Source: Aeromicrobium duanguangcaii | Lineage (GTDB): Bacteria; Actinomycetota; Actinomycetes; Propionibacteriales; Nocardioidaceae | DNA: 64,000 bases | Direction of reading: 5' to 3' | Assembly (NCBI RefSeq): GCF_024508295.1 | Contig: NZ_CP101990.1 | Coordinates: forward strand, 1,178,001 to 1,242,000 | Shown here: positions 36,127 to 45,628 of the stretch, piece after piece | Layout: every line of letters starts with the position of its first letter | Position numbering within the stretch: the stretch's first letter is position 1 | Notes under the pieces: model-generated | Told to the model about the DNA's origin: nothing | Seen by the model: only the letters and a program-made list of their open reading frames with translations | The model's database searches: none | Position numbers and translations under genes: made by a program

Positions 36127-37934
36127 CCACCCCGATCCTGGACTCCCTCGGGGGCGGTGGCACCGAGAACCTGACCCGACGCGGCTTCGCCGTCGTCGGC
36201 CGCGGCATCATGCGCCAGCGGCTCATGTTCACGTGGGCCGCGTTGGCCTCCCTGCTCTTCGGCGTCATGACCGTCGCCGACGCCTGGGTCCTGGGCTGGG
36301 CCACCGATCACGTCATCACCCCGTCGGTCGAGGCCGCCTCGATCACGTGGTCGACCCTGTGGGCCGGCATCGGACTGTTCCTGCTGGCCGCCCTGCTGCG
36401 CACCGTCGGCGTCGTCGGCCGGCGCCTGCTCGGCGGCGTCGTCTTCTACCGCCTCGTGCGCGACGACCGGCTGCGCGTCACCCGTCGCTACCTGCAGCTG
36501 CCGTTGCGCTGGCACCACCGCCATCCCGCCGGCCAGCTGCTCAGCAACGCCAACGCCGACGTCGAGGCGACGTGGTCGGTGTTCATGCCGCTGCCGATGG
36601 CGCTGGGCACGATCGCGATGCTCGTGGCCGCGATCGCGACGATGGTGCTGGCCGACCCCGTGCTCACGCTCGTCGGCCTGGTCGTGATCCCGCTGCTCTT
36701 CGTGGCGAACGCGGTCTACCAGCGGGCCCAGGGTCCGCGGATCGCCATGGCCCAGAGCCTGCGCGGTGACGTCTCGACCGTCGCGCACGAGTCGTTCGAC
36801 GGCGCCCTGGTGGTCAAGTCGCTGGGCCGCGAGGCCGACGAGACGGACCGCTTCCGCGCCGCCAGCGAGCGCCTGCGCGACGCCGCGATCGCGATCGGAC
36901 GCATCCGCGCCGTCTTCGACCCCGTGATCGAGATGCTGCCGAACCTGGCCGTTCTGGCGGTCGTGCTGATCGGCGCGCTGCGCGTGCGGTCCGGCGCGGC
37001 CGACGCGGGCGACGTCGTCCAGGTCGCGTACCTCTTCACCGTCATCGGCATGCAGATCCGCTCCTTCGGCTGGGTGCTGGGCGAGCTGCCCCGTGCCGTG
37101 GTCGGCTGGGATCGCGTCTCGCGCGTCATCGACGAGGACGAGGCGATGGACTACGGCACGGCCGGCGTCCCCGGCAGGGGACCGGTCGACCTGACCGTCG
37201 AGGACCTCGACTACAGCCACCCCGACGAGCCCGACACGGCCGTCCTGCGCGACATCTCGTTCACGGTGCCGGCGGGCACCGTCACGGCGATCGTCGGCGG
37301 CACCGGCAGCGGCAAGAGCACGCTGGCGTCGCTCGTGACCCGGCTGGTCGATCCCGACTCCGGCGCGGTCCTCGTGGGAGGGATCGACGCTCGCGAGCTG
37401 TCGCAGCACGAGCTGACCCGGGCGGTCGCGCTCGTCCCGCAGTCGACGTTCCTGTTCGACGACACCGTGCGCGCCAACGTCGCGCTGGACCTCGACGTCC
37501 CCGACGAGCGGGTGTGGGAGGTCCTGCGCATCGTGCAGGCCGACCGTTTCGTGGCTGCGCTGCCCGCCGGCCTCGACACCGAGCTGGGGGAGCGGGGCAC
37601 CTCGCTCTCCGGTGGACAACGCCAGCGGCTGGCCCTGGCGCGCGCCCTGGTCCGCGACCCGCGCGTGCTGGTCATGGACGACGCCACGAGCGCGCTCGAC
37701 CCCGAGGTCGAGCAGCGGATCCTGCGGGCGCTGGCCGACCGCGACGGGTCGCCGACGACCGTCGTGGTCGCCTACCGCAAGGCCACCATCGCGCTGGCCG
37801 ACGAGGTCGTCTTCCTCGAGGGCGGTCACGTTGCCGATCACGGCACCGACGCGGAACTGCGCGACCGGTCGGAGGCCTACCGGAATCTCGTCGACGCGTA
37901 CGACCAGGCCCGTGAGGAGGTCGACCATGAGTGA
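36123..37934 (+). CDS. ABC exporter half-transporter with degenerate ATPase site (TMD-NBD)
   Basis: A 603-residue half-transporter: six transmembrane helices (residues about 35-330), then an ATPase domain with Walker [10 protein letters not shown] (near 392) and signature [15 protein letters not shown]. The residue after Walker B is Asp ([10 protein letters not shown], near 517) where active ABC ATPases have Glu, and the H-loop reads AYRK instead of AHR. This half therefore carries the degenerate site of a heterodimeric exporter. Translation starts in GTGA with hisF and overlaps the partner by eight bases. Substrate unknown; drugs, lipids or peptides are typical for the family. Confidence 0.9.
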   Translation: MTTPILDSLGGGGTENLTRRGFAVVGRGIMRQRLMFTWAALASLLFGVMTVADAWVLGWATDHVITPSVEAASITWSTLWAGIGLFLLAALLRTVGVVGRRLLGGVVFYRLVRDDRLRVTRRYLQLPLRWHHRHPAGQLLSNANADVEATWSVFMPLPMALGTIAMLVAAIATMVLADPVLTLVGLVVIPLLFVANAVYQRAQGPRIAMAQSLRGDVSTVAHESFDGALVVKSLGREADETDRFRAASERLRDAAIAIGRIRAVFDPVIEMLPNLAVLAVVLIGALRVRSGAADAGDVVQVAYLFTVIGMQIRSFGWVLGELPRAVVGWDRVSRVIDEDEAMDYGTAGVPGRGPVDLTVEDLDYSHPDEPDTAVLRDISFTVPAGTVTAIVGGTGSGKSTLASLVTRLVDPDSGAVLVGGIDARELSQHELTRAVALVPQSTFLFDDTVRANVALDLDVPDERVWEVLRIVQADRFVAALPAGLDTELGERGTSLSGGQRQRLALARALVRDPRVLVMDDATSALDPEVEQRILRALADRDGSPTTVVVAYRKATIALADEVVFLEGGHVADHGTDAELRDRSEAYRNLVDAYDQAREEVDHE

Positions 37935-39699
37935 GACACCCGAGCGCGAGGGCGGCGTCGCCGTCCTGCTGCGGGGCATGCGTCACAACCCCGAGATCAC
38001 CGAGGGCCTCTGGCTGACCATGATCCTGGCGCTGATCAGCACGGCCGGTGGCTCGCTGGTGCCCATCGTCGTCCGGTCGGCCCTCGACGACGGCTTCGGC
38101 TCCGGCGACGTCCAGACCTCCACCATCACGCGCTACGTGGTCATCGCCGCGGTGCTGATGGTCGCGATCGCCGCCACGGGCTACTGGTCCAAGGTGCGGA
38201 TCTTCACCGCCAGCGAGCGCGGGCTGGCCAACCTGCGCGTCGCGGCGTTCCGGCACGTGCACGACCTGTCGATGCTGACCCAGAACACCCAGCGCCGCGG
38301 CTCGCTCGTCTCGCGCGTGACCTCCGACGTCGACCAGATCAGCCAGTTCCTGCAGTTCACCGGGATCATGATGATCGTCAGCATCGGTCAGATGCTGGTC
38401 GCGACGGTCGTCATGGCGTTCCTGTCCTGGCAGCTGACGCTGGTCGTCCTGATCAGCTTCGTCCCCCTGGCGCTGAGCCTGCGCTGGCTGGCCGGGGCGA
38501 TGTCGCGTGCCTACGACCGCGTGCGCGCCAGCGTGGGCGAGATGCTCGCCGTCATCGCCGAGCCCGTCGTGGGCGCGGCCGTCGTGCGCTCCTACGGCAT
38601 CGAGGACCGGACGCAGCAGCGCGTCGACATCGCCGTGCGGGCGAACTACCGCAACAACATCCGAGCCCAGACGATCACCGCCGGGGCGTTCTCCGCCGCC
38701 ATCGTGGTCGCCGGCATCGCCAACGCGGCGGTCCTGGGCATCGGCGTGTGGCTGGGCGTCGTGGGCGAGCTCTCGGTCGGCACGATCGTCGCGTTCGTGT
38801 TCCTCGTCGGCCTGTTCACCGGCCCGGCCCAGATGGCGACCCAGGTGATCTCCGAGGCCCAGAACGCGATCTCGTCGTGGCGGCGGGTCCTGGACCTGCT
38901 GGACACTCCGGCCGACGTCGTCGACCCCGGTCCGGGCGGCGAGCGCCTCCCCGAGGGCGACCTCGACGCGCGGTTCGACCACGTGTCGTTCGCCTACCCC
39001 GACGGCCCGACCGTCCTGGCCGACGTCGACGTGACGATCGCGCCGCGGCAGCGGGTCGCCGTGGTCGGCGAGACCGGCTCGGGCAAGACGACCTTCGCGA
39101 AGCTGCTGACCCGCCTGATGGACCCCGCCGAGGGCCGGGTCCTGCTCGGCGGCGTCGACATCTCGCGGGTGCCATTCGACGACCTGCGCCGGCACGTGCT
39201 GATGGTGCCCCAGGAGGGGTTCCTCTTCGACGCGACGCTGGCCGAGAACCTGCGCTACGGATCGCGGACCGCCACCGACGAGGACCTCGTGCACGCCATC
39301 GAGCAGCTCGGCCTGGCCGACTGGTTCGCGGCGCTGCCGCAGGGCCTGGCCACGCGCGTGGGCCAGCGCGGCGAGTCGCTGTCGGCGGGGGAGCGCCAGC
39401 TGGTCGCCCTCGTGCGTTCGGCGCTGGCCGACCCGGCGTTCCTCGTCCTGGACGAGGCCACCAGCGCCGTCGATCCGCAGACCGAGCTGCGCGCCACCCG
39501 GGCGCTCGACCGGCTGCTCCAGGGCCGCACGAGCGTCACCATCGCGCACCGCCTGTCGACCGCCGAGAACGCCGACCGCGTGCTCGTCTTCGATCAGGGC
39601 CGGCTCGTCGAGGACGGCCGGCACCGCGACCTCGTGGCGGCCGGCGGCGTCTACTCGCGGCTCCACGCGTCCTGGGTGGCGCAGGCCTCGTTGGCGTGA
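37927..39699 (+). CDS. ABC exporter half-transporter, catalytic partner (TMD-NBD)
   Basis: A 590-residue half-transporter with six transmembrane helices and an ATPase domain. Walker A is GETGSGKTT (near 378), Walker B and catalytic Glu are [11 protein letters not shown] (near 507), and the H-loop is IAHRLST. Its signature reads [11 protein letters not shown] in place of LSGGQ. That is the expected complement: the degenerate composite site pairs this altered signature with the Asp/Tyr-altered Walker B and H-loop of the upstream half. The ATG lies inside the end of the first half's gene. Confidence 0.9.
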   Translation: MSETPEREGGVAVLLRGMRHNPEITEGLWLTMILALISTAGGSLVPIVVRSALDDGFGSGDVQTSTITRYVVIAAVLMVAIAATGYWSKVRIFTASERGLANLRVAAFRHVHDLSMLTQNTQRRGSLVSRVTSDVDQISQFLQFTGIMMIVSIGQMLVATVVMAFLSWQLTLVVLISFVPLALSLRWLAGAMSRAYDRVRASVGEMLAVIAEPVVGAAVVRSYGIEDRTQQRVDIAVRANYRNNIRAQTITAGAFSAAIVVAGIANAAVLGIGVWLGVVGELSVGTIVAFVFLVGLFTGPAQMATQVISEAQNAISSWRRVLDLLDTPADVVDPGPGGERLPEGDLDARFDHVSFAYPDGPTVLADVDVTIAPRQRVAVVGETGSGKTTFAKLLTRLMDPAEGRVLLGGVDISRVPFDDLRRHVLMVPQEGFLFDATLAENLRYGSRTATDEDLVHAIEQLGLADWFAALPQGLATRVGQRGESLSAGERQLVALVRSALADPAFLVLDEATSAVDPQTELRATRALDRLLQGRTSVTIAHRLSTAENADRVLVFDQGRLVEDGRHRDLVAAGGVYSRLHASWVAQASLA

Positions 39700-39737
39700 C
39701 GTCCGGTCGTGGCGGGTCGCCTGAGACACTGGGAGGC

Positions 39738-40076
39738 GTGACTTCCTTGGATCCCGCGATCGCGGCACGGTTGAAGCGCGACCCCGCCGGACTCGTGCCG
39801 GCCGTCGTGCAGGACGCGACCTCACGGGCCGTGCTGATGGTCGGCTGGATGGACGACGAGGCGCTGCACCGCACGCTCACCACGGGCCGTTCCACGTTCT
39901 GGAGCCGCAGCCGCGGCGAGTACTGGGTCAAGGGCGAGACGTCCGGCCACACCCAGAGCGTGCGCGAGGTCCGGCTCGACTGCGACGGCGACACGCTGCT
40001 CGTCGTCGTCGACCAGACCGGTCCGGCGTGCCACACCGGAGCGACCACCTGCTTCGACGAGGACCTGCTGTCATGA
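39738..40076 (+). CDS. hisI: Phosphoribosyl-AMP cyclohydrolase HisI
   Basis: A 112-residue monofunctional cyclohydrolase (no HisE domain) opening the ring of phosphoribosyl-[43 protein letters not shown] and [12 protein letters not shown] contain the zinc- and magnesium-binding residues. The GTG at 39738 follows GGGAGG closely and GACACT by seven bases. It overlaps the next gene by ATGA, linking his and trp blocks. Confidence 0.96.
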   Translation: MTSLDPAIAARLKRDPAGLVPAVVQDATSRAVLMVGWMDDEALHRTLTTGRSTFWSRSRGEYWVKGETSGHTQSVREVRLDCDGDTLLVVVDQTGPACHTGATTCFDEDLLS

Positions 40077-40624
40077 GGCGCAACCTGCTGGCGCCCTCGG
40101 TGCTGCTGCTCCTGGCGGTCGGCGGCGGCACCCTGGCCGCCGTCCGGGCGACGTGGGCCAGCGCGACGGTGTCCGCGGCCGGTCTGCCGGAGGTGGATCT
40201 CGCGGTCTCGGGGTCCGACGTCGTCCCCGGAGCCGTCGGACTGGCCATGCTCGCCATGGCCGCCGGCGCCGGAGTCCTCGCGGCGGGTCCCCGCCTGCGC
40301 CGGGTCATCGGCGCGATCGTCGCCCTCGCCGGCGTGGTCGGTGTCGTCATGTCGGTCGCCACCGACTCCGCGATGGACACCGCCCGCGCCCGCGCCATCG
40401 ACGAGGCGGCCGTCTCCGGCATCGCCGTCGACTGGAGCACCACCGCCGCCCAGGCGCTGTCCGTGGCGGGCTTCGTGCTCATCGCGATCACCGGGGTCCT
40501 GGTCGCCTGGCTGGGTCCGCGCTGGGCCACGATGGGCCGCAAGTACGAGACGCCGGCCGCACGCGAGCCCGAATCGAGCGACCTGTGGAAGGCGATGGAC
40601 GACGGCGTGGATCCGACGGCCTGA
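40073..40624 (+). CDS. Tryptophan-biosynthesis-associated membrane protein (TIGR02234-like)
   Basis: A 183-residue protein with four hydrophobic segments (about 7-27, 45-68, 76-96, 122-145). The pattern of an N-terminal helix, a [13 protein letters not shown] loop, [17 protein letters not shown] and a C-terminal charged tail with [15 protein letters not shown] fits the family that accompanies trp genes in actinobacteria. Its role is not established. It overlaps hisI by four bases. Many relatives have trpE between hisI and this gene; here trpE is absent. Confidence 0.82.
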   Translation: MRRNLLAPSVLLLLAVGGGTLAAVRATWASATVSAAGLPEVDLAVSGSDVVPGAVGLAMLAMAAGAGVLAAGPRLRRVIGAIVALAGVVGVVMSVATDSAMDTARARAIDEAAVSGIAVDWSTTAAQALSVAGFVLIAITGVLVAWLGPRWATMGRKYETPAAREPESSDLWKAMDDGVDPTA

Positions 40625-40632
40625 CCACCCAG

Positions 40633-40638
40633 TAGGCT
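40633..40638 (+). promoter_or_regulatory. Possible promoter for the HGxxPAW gene (-10 TAGGCT)
   Basis: TAGGCT lies 40 bases before the ATG at 40679, which has its own AGGAG site, so the transcript would have a short leader. Confidence 0.4.
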
Positions 40639-40678
40639 GTCGTCCGAACCACCCCCAGCATCGCTAGGAGCACACCGC

Positions 40679-40879
40679 ATGTCGCACGGATCGTCGCCGG
40701 CCGCCTGGACCGCCGTCCTCGTCAGCCTCGCTGGCTTCCTCGTCGGCGGGATCGGCCTGATCCCCGAGCCGAACTGGGTCGTCTTCTCGATCGGTGTCGT
40801 CCTCGCGGTGGGCGCCCTGCCCCTGGGCAAGGTCATGAGCCTCGCCGGATTCGGCTCCGACCGGGTGAAGGGTCACTGA
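40679..40879 (+). CDS. HGxxPAW family small membrane protein
   Basis: A 66-residue protein with the motif HGSSPAAW (residues 3-10) at its start and two short hydrophobic helices (about 10-28 and 34-52). This small family is regularly found in trp regions of actinobacteria; the function is unknown. AGGAG lies about ten bases before the ATG. Confidence 0.85.
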   Translation: MSHGSSPAAWTAVLVSLAGFLVGGIGLIPEPNWVVFSIGVVLAVGALPLGKVMSLAGFGSDRVKGH

Positions 40880-40896
40880 CCCTCCCGGTCTCGCCC

Positions 40897-40917
40897 CCGA
40901 CCGCCTCGCGCGGTCGG
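40897..40917 (+). terminator. Hairpin upstream of DUF2752 gene
   Basis: An 8-bp perfect stem CCGACCGC/GCGGTCGG with a five-base loop lies between the HGxxPAW stop and the next GTG. It may be a terminator without a T tract or may fold in the leader of the DUF2752 mRNA. Confidence 0.45.
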
Positions 40918-40920
40918 CTG

Positions 40921-41304
40921 GTGCGCGCCCCGCTCCTCGCCGCTGCGGCGGGGGTGGGGGCGCTCGCCCTGCTGCACGTGCGCGACCCGCACGTCGACGG
41001 CGCCTACGGATTCTGTCCGTTCCTCGTCCTGACCGGCCGGCCCTGCCCGGGCTGCGGCGGTCTGCGGGCGATGAACCTGCTGACGCGCGGTGACCTCGCC
41101 GGAGCCGTCTCCAGCAACCTCGTCGCCGTCAGCCTGCTCCTCGTGGCCGCCGTGGCGTGGCTGGTCTGGTTCCAGCGCCGGGCCCGTGCGATCCCCGCGC
41201 CCTACCTGACCTGGTCGGCGCGGACCGTCACCCTCGGCGGACTGGCGATCGTCGCCTTCGGGGTCGTGCGGCTGACGCCGTGGGGCGCCTGGCTCGCTCC
41301 CTGA
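40921..41304 (+). CDS. DUF2752 membrane protein
   Basis: A 127-residue protein with three hydrophobic segments and the family motif CPFLVLTGRPCPGCGGLRAM (residues 32-51), whose CPGCG may bind metal. DUF2752 proteins are uncharacterised. The GTG at 40921 is the only suitable start; no Shine-Dalgarno site is clear because a hairpin directly precedes it. Confidence 0.8.
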   Translation: MRAPLLAAAAGVGALALLHVRDPHVDGAYGFCPFLVLTGRPCPGCGGLRAMNLLTRGDLAGAVSSNLVAVSLLLVAAVAWLVWFQRRARAIPAPYLTWSARTVTLGGLAIVAFGVVRLTPWGAWLAP

Positions 41305-41326
41305 GCGAGTCCCACGCCTGACTCGC
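41293..41326. terminator. Two overlapping hairpins between converging genes
   Basis: CTCGCTC/GAGCGAG (41293-41309, three-base loop) and GCGAGTC/GACTCGC (41305-41326, eight-base loop) share the GCGAG segment and cannot form together. They fill the 25-base gap between two stop codons, so a terminator role is likely. Confidence 0.55.
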
Positions 41327-41329
41327 CCG

Positions 41330-41668
41330 TCACCAGCCGTTCAGCCACACGTCGAGTCCGATGCTCGCCACGCTGACGACGATCGACAGCACTCCCACGG
41401 CGATGGACGCGACGCCCACCCAGAACGCGGCCGTCGCCATCGTGGTGTCGGCCTGAGGGCCGGCCAGCTGCTGCGCCCGGTCCCTCGCGCCGCGAGCCAG
41501 CACGATCGCGGCGATCCCGCCGCCGATCGAGAACAGCCCGCAGCAGCAGCTGAGGAGCAGGCTGATGATGGCTGTCGCGAGGGCCCACACGGCCTGGTTG
41601 TCCTGGGGCTGGGCCTGGCCGTAGCCCCAGGGCGAGGCGCCGCCGGGCGGCGGGGGATAGCTGGTCAC
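41330..41668 (-). CDS. DUF4190-like small membrane protein
   Basis: A 112-residue protein with a Pro/Gly/Gln-rich N-terminal tail (YPPPPGG, WGYGQAQPQ) and two long transmembrane segments (about 27-60 and 80-108), the first containing SCCCGLFSIGGGIAAIVLA, typical of DUF4190. Function unknown. The GTG start is six bases after TATGCT. The Pro-rich tail is like that of the next gene, suggesting related membrane-anchored proteins. Confidence 0.75.
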   Translation of the reverse strand: MTSYPPPPGGASPWGYGQAQPQDNQAVWALATAIISLLLSCCCGLFSIGGGIAAIVLARGARDRAQQLAGPQADTTMATAAFWVGVASIAVGVLSIVVSVASIGLDVWLNGW

Positions 41669-41674
41669 GCGCCG

Positions 41675-41680
41675 AGCATA
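41675..41680 (-). promoter_or_regulatory. Leaderless-type -10 (TATGCT) for DUF4190-like gene
   Basis: Minus-strand TATGCT, six bases, then the GTG at 41668. Confidence 0.5.
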
Positions 41681-41722
41681 GGGTGACGCGGCCGGGCGCC
41701 GGCCCGGCCGCGCCGACCGTCG

Positions 41723-42580
41723 TCAGAGAACCGGCTGGTTCTGGAACCTCTTGTAGGCGTACGCCGTGGCGATGGCCACGACGGGGTACGCCACGAACAG
41801 GCCGATGAAGCACAGGCAGGTGCCGACGATCAGGATCAGGATCGACAGCAGCGCCAGCACCAGGGACGACCCGACGTTCGCCGAGATCAGCGAGATGCTC
41901 GACTTGATCGCCTCGACCGGGGACTCGTTCCGGTCCACCACGAACAGCAGCGCGAAGTAGCTCAGGAACGCGAAGATGATGCCCGGCACGATGCACAGGA
42001 ACAGGCCGATCGTGACGCCGATGGAGACCAGCAGCGACGTGAGGATGGCGTTGCCGACCGGCACGCGCTCGAACAGGCCCGACAGGGTGAAGCGACGGCC
42101 CTCGGTCTCGTCCAGGGCGCCGCGATAGACGTACGCCGTGATGAGGTAGCCGACGAGGGTCGACAGCAGGTTGACCACGGCTCCGCCGAAGTTGAGGGCG
42201 GCGAACGGGTTGCTGTCGCTCAGGTCGTCGGGCTGCACGATCCAGCTGAGGATCGAGAAGACGATGGACACGGCGACGATCGCCAGTCCCGCCAGCAGCC
42301 ACTGTCCGGCGTTGGCCCCGAACTTGTTGAAGCCGTACGAGATGGCGTCCGGGGCGCTGAACGGCTGGACGTACCCGGGCCCGCCCGGGGGCGGGGGCGG
42401 GTACCCGCCGGAGCCGTAGCCGCCGAACTGACCCGGGGGCGGGGGATAGCCGCCCGACCCGCCGGGCGGATCCTGCGGCGGGGGCGGGTAGGACGTGCTG
42501 CCGTAGGTCGGCGGCGGCGGGGGAACCGGCTGGTCCGGATCCTGCGGCTCGGGTCCGGTGGGCGGCTCGTTGGTCGACAT
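41723..42580 (-). CDS. Proline-rich polytopic membrane protein of unknown function
   Basis: A 285-residue protein. The first 75 residues are Pro/Gly/Tyr-rich with PPPP runs; then come about six transmembrane segments with an internal amphipathic region (APDAISYGFNKFGANAGQWLLAGLAI, and later ESPVEAIKSSISLISANVGSSLVLALL), a pattern seen in glycerophosphodiester-phosphodiesterase-type membrane domains and other YciC-like proteins. No catalytic motif is visible. The ATG lies six bases after TAGGCT. It separates the first trp-associated genes from trpC. Confidence 0.72.
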   Translation of the reverse strand: MSTNEPPTGPEPQDPDQPVPPPPPTYGSTSYPPPPQDPPGGSGGYPPPPGQFGGYGSGGYPPPPPGGPGYVQPFSAPDAISYGFNKFGANAGQWLLAGLAIVAVSIVFSILSWIVQPDDLSDSNPFAALNFGGAVVNLLSTLVGYLITAYVYRGALDETEGRRFTLSGLFERVPVGNAILTSLLVSIGVTIGLFLCIVPGIIFAFLSYFALLFVVDRNESPVEAIKSSISLISANVGSSLVLALLSILILIVGTCLCFIGLFVAYPVVAIATAYAYKRFQNQPVL

Positions 42581-42586
42581 GAGGCG

Positions 42587-42592
42587 AGCCTA
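42587..42592 (-). promoter_or_regulatory. Leaderless-type -10 (TAGGCT) for the Pro-rich membrane gene
   Basis: Minus-strand TAGGCT, six bases, then the ATG at 42580. Confidence 0.5.
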
Positions 42593-42678
42593 GGGATCTT
42601 CGGCCTCGACGTACACCGACCGGCGACGCCGGTTCCGTCCCGAAACGGAGGGCGCGTGCCGCTTTGCGTGCCGGCGGC

Positions 42679-42684
42679 GATACT
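42679..42684 (+). promoter_or_regulatory. Possible trpCBA promoter (-10 GATACT)
   Basis: GATACT lies 48 bases before the trpC ATG. The leader between them contains a small inverted repeat GTTCGG/CCGAAC (42695-42714). No short Trp-rich leader peptide is visible, so classic attenuation is not supported. Confidence 0.38.
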
Positions 42685-42732
42685 CTGGAGGTCAGTTCGG
42701 AGCCGAGACCGAACAGGGGAAGGGACAGTGCG

Positions 42733-43548
42733 ATGTCCGTACTCGACGACATCCTCGCCGGCGCGGCCGAGGACCTGGCCGAGCGTCAGGCTCGGGTCGG
42801 CCTGGATGAGCTCAAGCAGCAGGCGGCCAAGCAGCCGCCGGCTCTCGACCCGATGCCGGCCTTCCGCTCCGATGGCGTGTCCGTCATCGCCGAGGTGAAG
42901 CGCGCGAGCCCGAGCAAGGGCGCGCTCGCCGACATCAAGGACCCGGCCGAGCTGGCGGGCGACTACGCCTCCGGCGGCGCCGCGGCCATCAGCGTGCTCA
43001 CCGAGCAGCGCCGCTTCAACGGCACCCTCGCCGACCTGCGCGCCGTTCGGGCGCGCGTCGACGTCCCGGTGCTGCGCAAGGACTTCATCACGACCTCCTA
43101 CCAGCTGTGGGAGGCCCGCGCCGCCGGCGCCGACATGGCCCTGCTCATCGTGGCCGCCCTCGACCAGAACGCGCTGTCCTCGCTCATCGACCGGGCCCGC
43201 TCCATGGGTCTGACCCCGCTGGTCGAGGTCCACGACGAGGCCGAGGTCGAGCGAGCCGTCGACGCCGATGCCGACCTGATCGGCGTCAACGCGCGCAATC
43301 TCAAGACCCTCGAGGTCGACCGGGGCACCTTCGAGCGGCTCGCGCCGCGGATCCCCGACTCGGTGGTCAAGGTCGCCGAGTCCGGCGTGCGCGGTCCGCA
43401 CGACGTCATCGAGTACGCCCGCTCCGGCGCCAATGTGGTGTTGGTCGGCGAGACGCTCGTGAAGGGCGACGACCCCCGCGCGACCGTCGCGGACCTCGTT
43501 GCTGCCGGCCAGCACCCGGCCCTGCAGCACCGATGGCAGCCGAGCTGA
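42733..43548 (+). CDS. trpC: Indole-3-glycerol phosphate synthase TrpC
   Basis: A 271-residue (beta/alpha)8 barrel closing CdRP to indole-glycerol phosphate. [33 protein letters not shown] and KVAESGV carry the catalytic Lys and Glu and the phosphate sites. The ATG at 42733 is preceded by GGGGAAGGGA. First of the trpC-trpB-trpA run. Confidence 0.96.
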   Translation: MSVLDDILAGAAEDLAERQARVGLDELKQQAAKQPPALDPMPAFRSDGVSVIAEVKRASPSKGALADIKDPAELAGDYASGGAAAISVLTEQRRFNGTLADLRAVRARVDVPVLRKDFITTSYQLWEARAAGADMALLIVAALDQNALSSLIDRARSMGLTPLVEVHDEAEVERAVDADADLIGVNARNLKTLEVDRGTFERLAPRIPDSVVKVAESGVRGPHDVIEYARSGANVVLVGETLVKGDDPRATVADLVAAGQHPALQHRWQPS

Positions 43549-43585
43549 AATCGCGCCGGCACACCATCTCTCACCCAGGACGACC

Positions 43586-44833
43586 ATGACTGAAACTCCC
43601 GACCGATCGCGCCAGCGGTCGGCACTTCCCGACGGCCCGGGCCACTTCGGCCGCTTCGGCGGCCGGTTCATGCCCGAGGCGCTCATCGCCCCGCTCGACG
43701 AGATCACCCGCGAGTGGGAGGCCGCGCAGGCCGATCCCACGTTCACGGGCGAGCTCGACCGGATGCTGCGCGAGTACGCGAACGTGCCCAGCCCGCTCTA
43801 CGAGGCGCACCGCTTCTCGCGGGCCGTGGGCGCGCGCATCCTGCTCAAGCGCGAGGACCTGAACCACACCGGCGCGCACAAGATCCGCAACGTCATCGGC
43901 CAGGCGCTGCTGGCCAAGCGGATCGGCAAGCCGCGCTGCATCGCCGAGACCGGCGCCGGTCAGCACGGCGTCGCCTCGGCGACCGCGTGCGCCTACCTCG
44001 ACCTGGACTGCACGGTCTACATGGGCAAGGTCGACACCGAGCGCCAGGCGCTCAACGTCGCCCGGATGCAGATGCTCGGCGCCGAGGTCATCCCGGTCAC
44101 AACCGGCAGCGCGACGCTCAAGGACGCCATCAACGAGGCCCTGCGCGACTGGGTCACGACCGTCGACACGACGCACTACCTGTTCGGCACGGCGGCCGGC
44201 CCGCACCCGTTCCCCACGATGGTGCGCGAGCTGACCCGCGGCATCGGCGACGAGGCCCGGGCCCAGTGCCTGGAGCTCATGGGCAAGCTGCCCGACGCCG
44301 CGGTCGCGTGCGTCGGCGGCGGCTCGAACGCCATCGGCCTGTTCACCGCGTTCGTCCCCGACGAGAGCGTCCGGCTGATCGGCATCGAGGCCGGCGGCGA
44401 CGGCTTCGAGACGGGTCGTCACGCGGCCACGATCACCGCCGGCGAGGTCGGCGTGCTGCACGGCGCCCGCTCGTTCCTGTTGCAGGACGAGGACGGCCAG
44501 ACGATCGAGTCTCACTCGATCAGCGCCGGCCTGGACTACCCGGGCGTCGGCCCCGAGCACGCGCACCTGGCCGACATCGGCCGGGCCCAGTACCGGCCGG
44601 CCACCGACGCCCAGGCGATGTCCGCGTTCGACCTGCTGTGCAAGACCGAGGGCATCATCCCCGCGATCGAGTCCTCGCACGCGCTGGCGGGCGCCATCAT
44701 GCTCGCCGAGGAGATGGGTCCCGACGCCACGATCCTGGTGAACCTCTCGGGCCGCGGCGACAAGGACGTGCACACCGCAGCGAAGTACTTCGGGCTGCTC
44801 GACGAGAACGACCAGGCGGAGACCGACCGATGA
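43586..44833 (+). CDS. trpB: Tryptophan synthase beta chain TrpB
   Basis: A 415-residue PLP enzyme joining indole and serine. The PLP lysine is Lys99 in [20 protein letters not shown] and the phosphate loop GGGSNAIG follow, and GRGDKD is near the C-terminus. The ATG at 43586 starts the usual N-terminus with [12 protein letters not shown]; upstream in-frame ATG at 43499 lies inside trpC. It overlaps trpA by ATGA. Confidence 0.97.
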   Translation: MTETPDRSRQRSALPDGPGHFGRFGGRFMPEALIAPLDEITREWEAAQADPTFTGELDRMLREYANVPSPLYEAHRFSRAVGARILLKREDLNHTGAHKIRNVIGQALLAKRIGKPRCIAETGAGQHGVASATACAYLDLDCTVYMGKVDTERQALNVARMQMLGAEVIPVTTGSATLKDAINEALRDWVTTVDTTHYLFGTAAGPHPFPTMVRELTRGIGDEARAQCLELMGKLPDAAVACVGGGSNAIGLFTAFVPDESVRLIGIEAGGDGFETGRHAATITAGEVGVLHGARSFLLQDEDGQTIESHSISAGLDYPGVGPEHAHLADIGRAQYRPATDAQAMSAFDLLCKTEGIIPAIESSHALAGAIMLAEEMGPDATILVNLSGRGDKDVHTAAKYFGLLDENDQAETDR

Positions 44834-45627
44834 CCGTGATCGACGAGCTCTTCGAGCGCACCCGCGCCGAGAACCGCGCCGCCCTGGTCGGCTACCTGCC
44901 CGCCGGCTTCCCGACGGTCGACGCCTCGATCGCCGCGATCCAGGCGATGGTCGAGGGTGGCGTCGACCTGGTCGAGGTCGGCCTGCCGTACAGCGACCCG
45001 GTGATGGACGGGCCCACGATCCAGGCGGCCGCCGAGGCGGCGCTGGTCAACGGCACCCGCGTCGACGACGTCTTCCGCGTCGTCGCGGCCTCCGCCGCCA
45101 CGGGTGCGCCGACGGTCGTCATGACCTACTGGAACCCGGTCGAGCGCCGCGGCGTCGACCGGTTCGCCGCCGATCTGGCCGCTGCCGGGGGAGCGGGCCT
45201 CATCACGCCCGACCTGATCCCCGACGAGGGCACCGAGTGGGAGCGCGCGTCGCGGGCCCACGGCCTCGACCGCGTCTACCTCGTGTCGCCGTCGTCCACC
45301 GACGACCGCCTCGCGATGACGGCGGATGCGGCCAGCGGCTTCATCTACGCCACCGCGGTCATGGGCGTCACCGGTCAGCGCGAGCAGACCAGCAGCCTCG
45401 CGCCCGAGCTGGTCGCGCGGCTGCGCAAGGTCACCGACAAGCCCGTCGGCGTGGGACTCGGCGTCAGCAACGGCGCCCAGGCCCACGAGATCGCCGAGTT
45501 CGCCGACGCGGTCATCGTCGGATCGGCCCTCGTGCGGTGCCTGCTCGACCAGCCCGACGAGGCGAGCGCCCTGACCTCCCTGCGCGAGCTGGCCGCCGAG
45601 CTGCGCGCCGGCGTCGAGCGGGACTGA
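44830..45627 (+). CDS. trpA: Tryptophan synthase alpha chain TrpA
   Basis: A 265-residue barrel cleaving indole-glycerol phosphate to indole, channelled to TrpB. Catalytic Glu49 ([11 protein letters not shown]) and Asp60 (VMDGP) are in place; GVTGQREQ and [10 protein letters not shown] are the phosphate loops. The ATG overlaps the trpB stop; lgt starts one base after its stop. Confidence 0.96.
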   Translation: MTVIDELFERTRAENRAALVGYLPAGFPTVDASIAAIQAMVEGGVDLVEVGLPYSDPVMDGPTIQAAAEAALVNGTRVDDVFRVVAASAATGAPTVVMTYWNPVERRGVDRFAADLAAAGGAGLITPDLIPDEGTEWERASRAHGLDRVYLVSPSSTDDRLAMTADAASGFIYATAVMGVTGQREQTSSLAPELVARLRKVTDKPVGVGLGVSNGAQAHEIAEFADAVIVGSALVRCLLDQPDEASALTSLRELAAELRAGVERD

Positions 45628-45628
45628 C

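Noticed and set aside
42581..42732. Tryptophan attenuator leader peptide before trpC
   Set aside because: No short reading frame with clustered Trp codons and no alternative terminator/antiterminator pair is visible; only one small inverted repeat.
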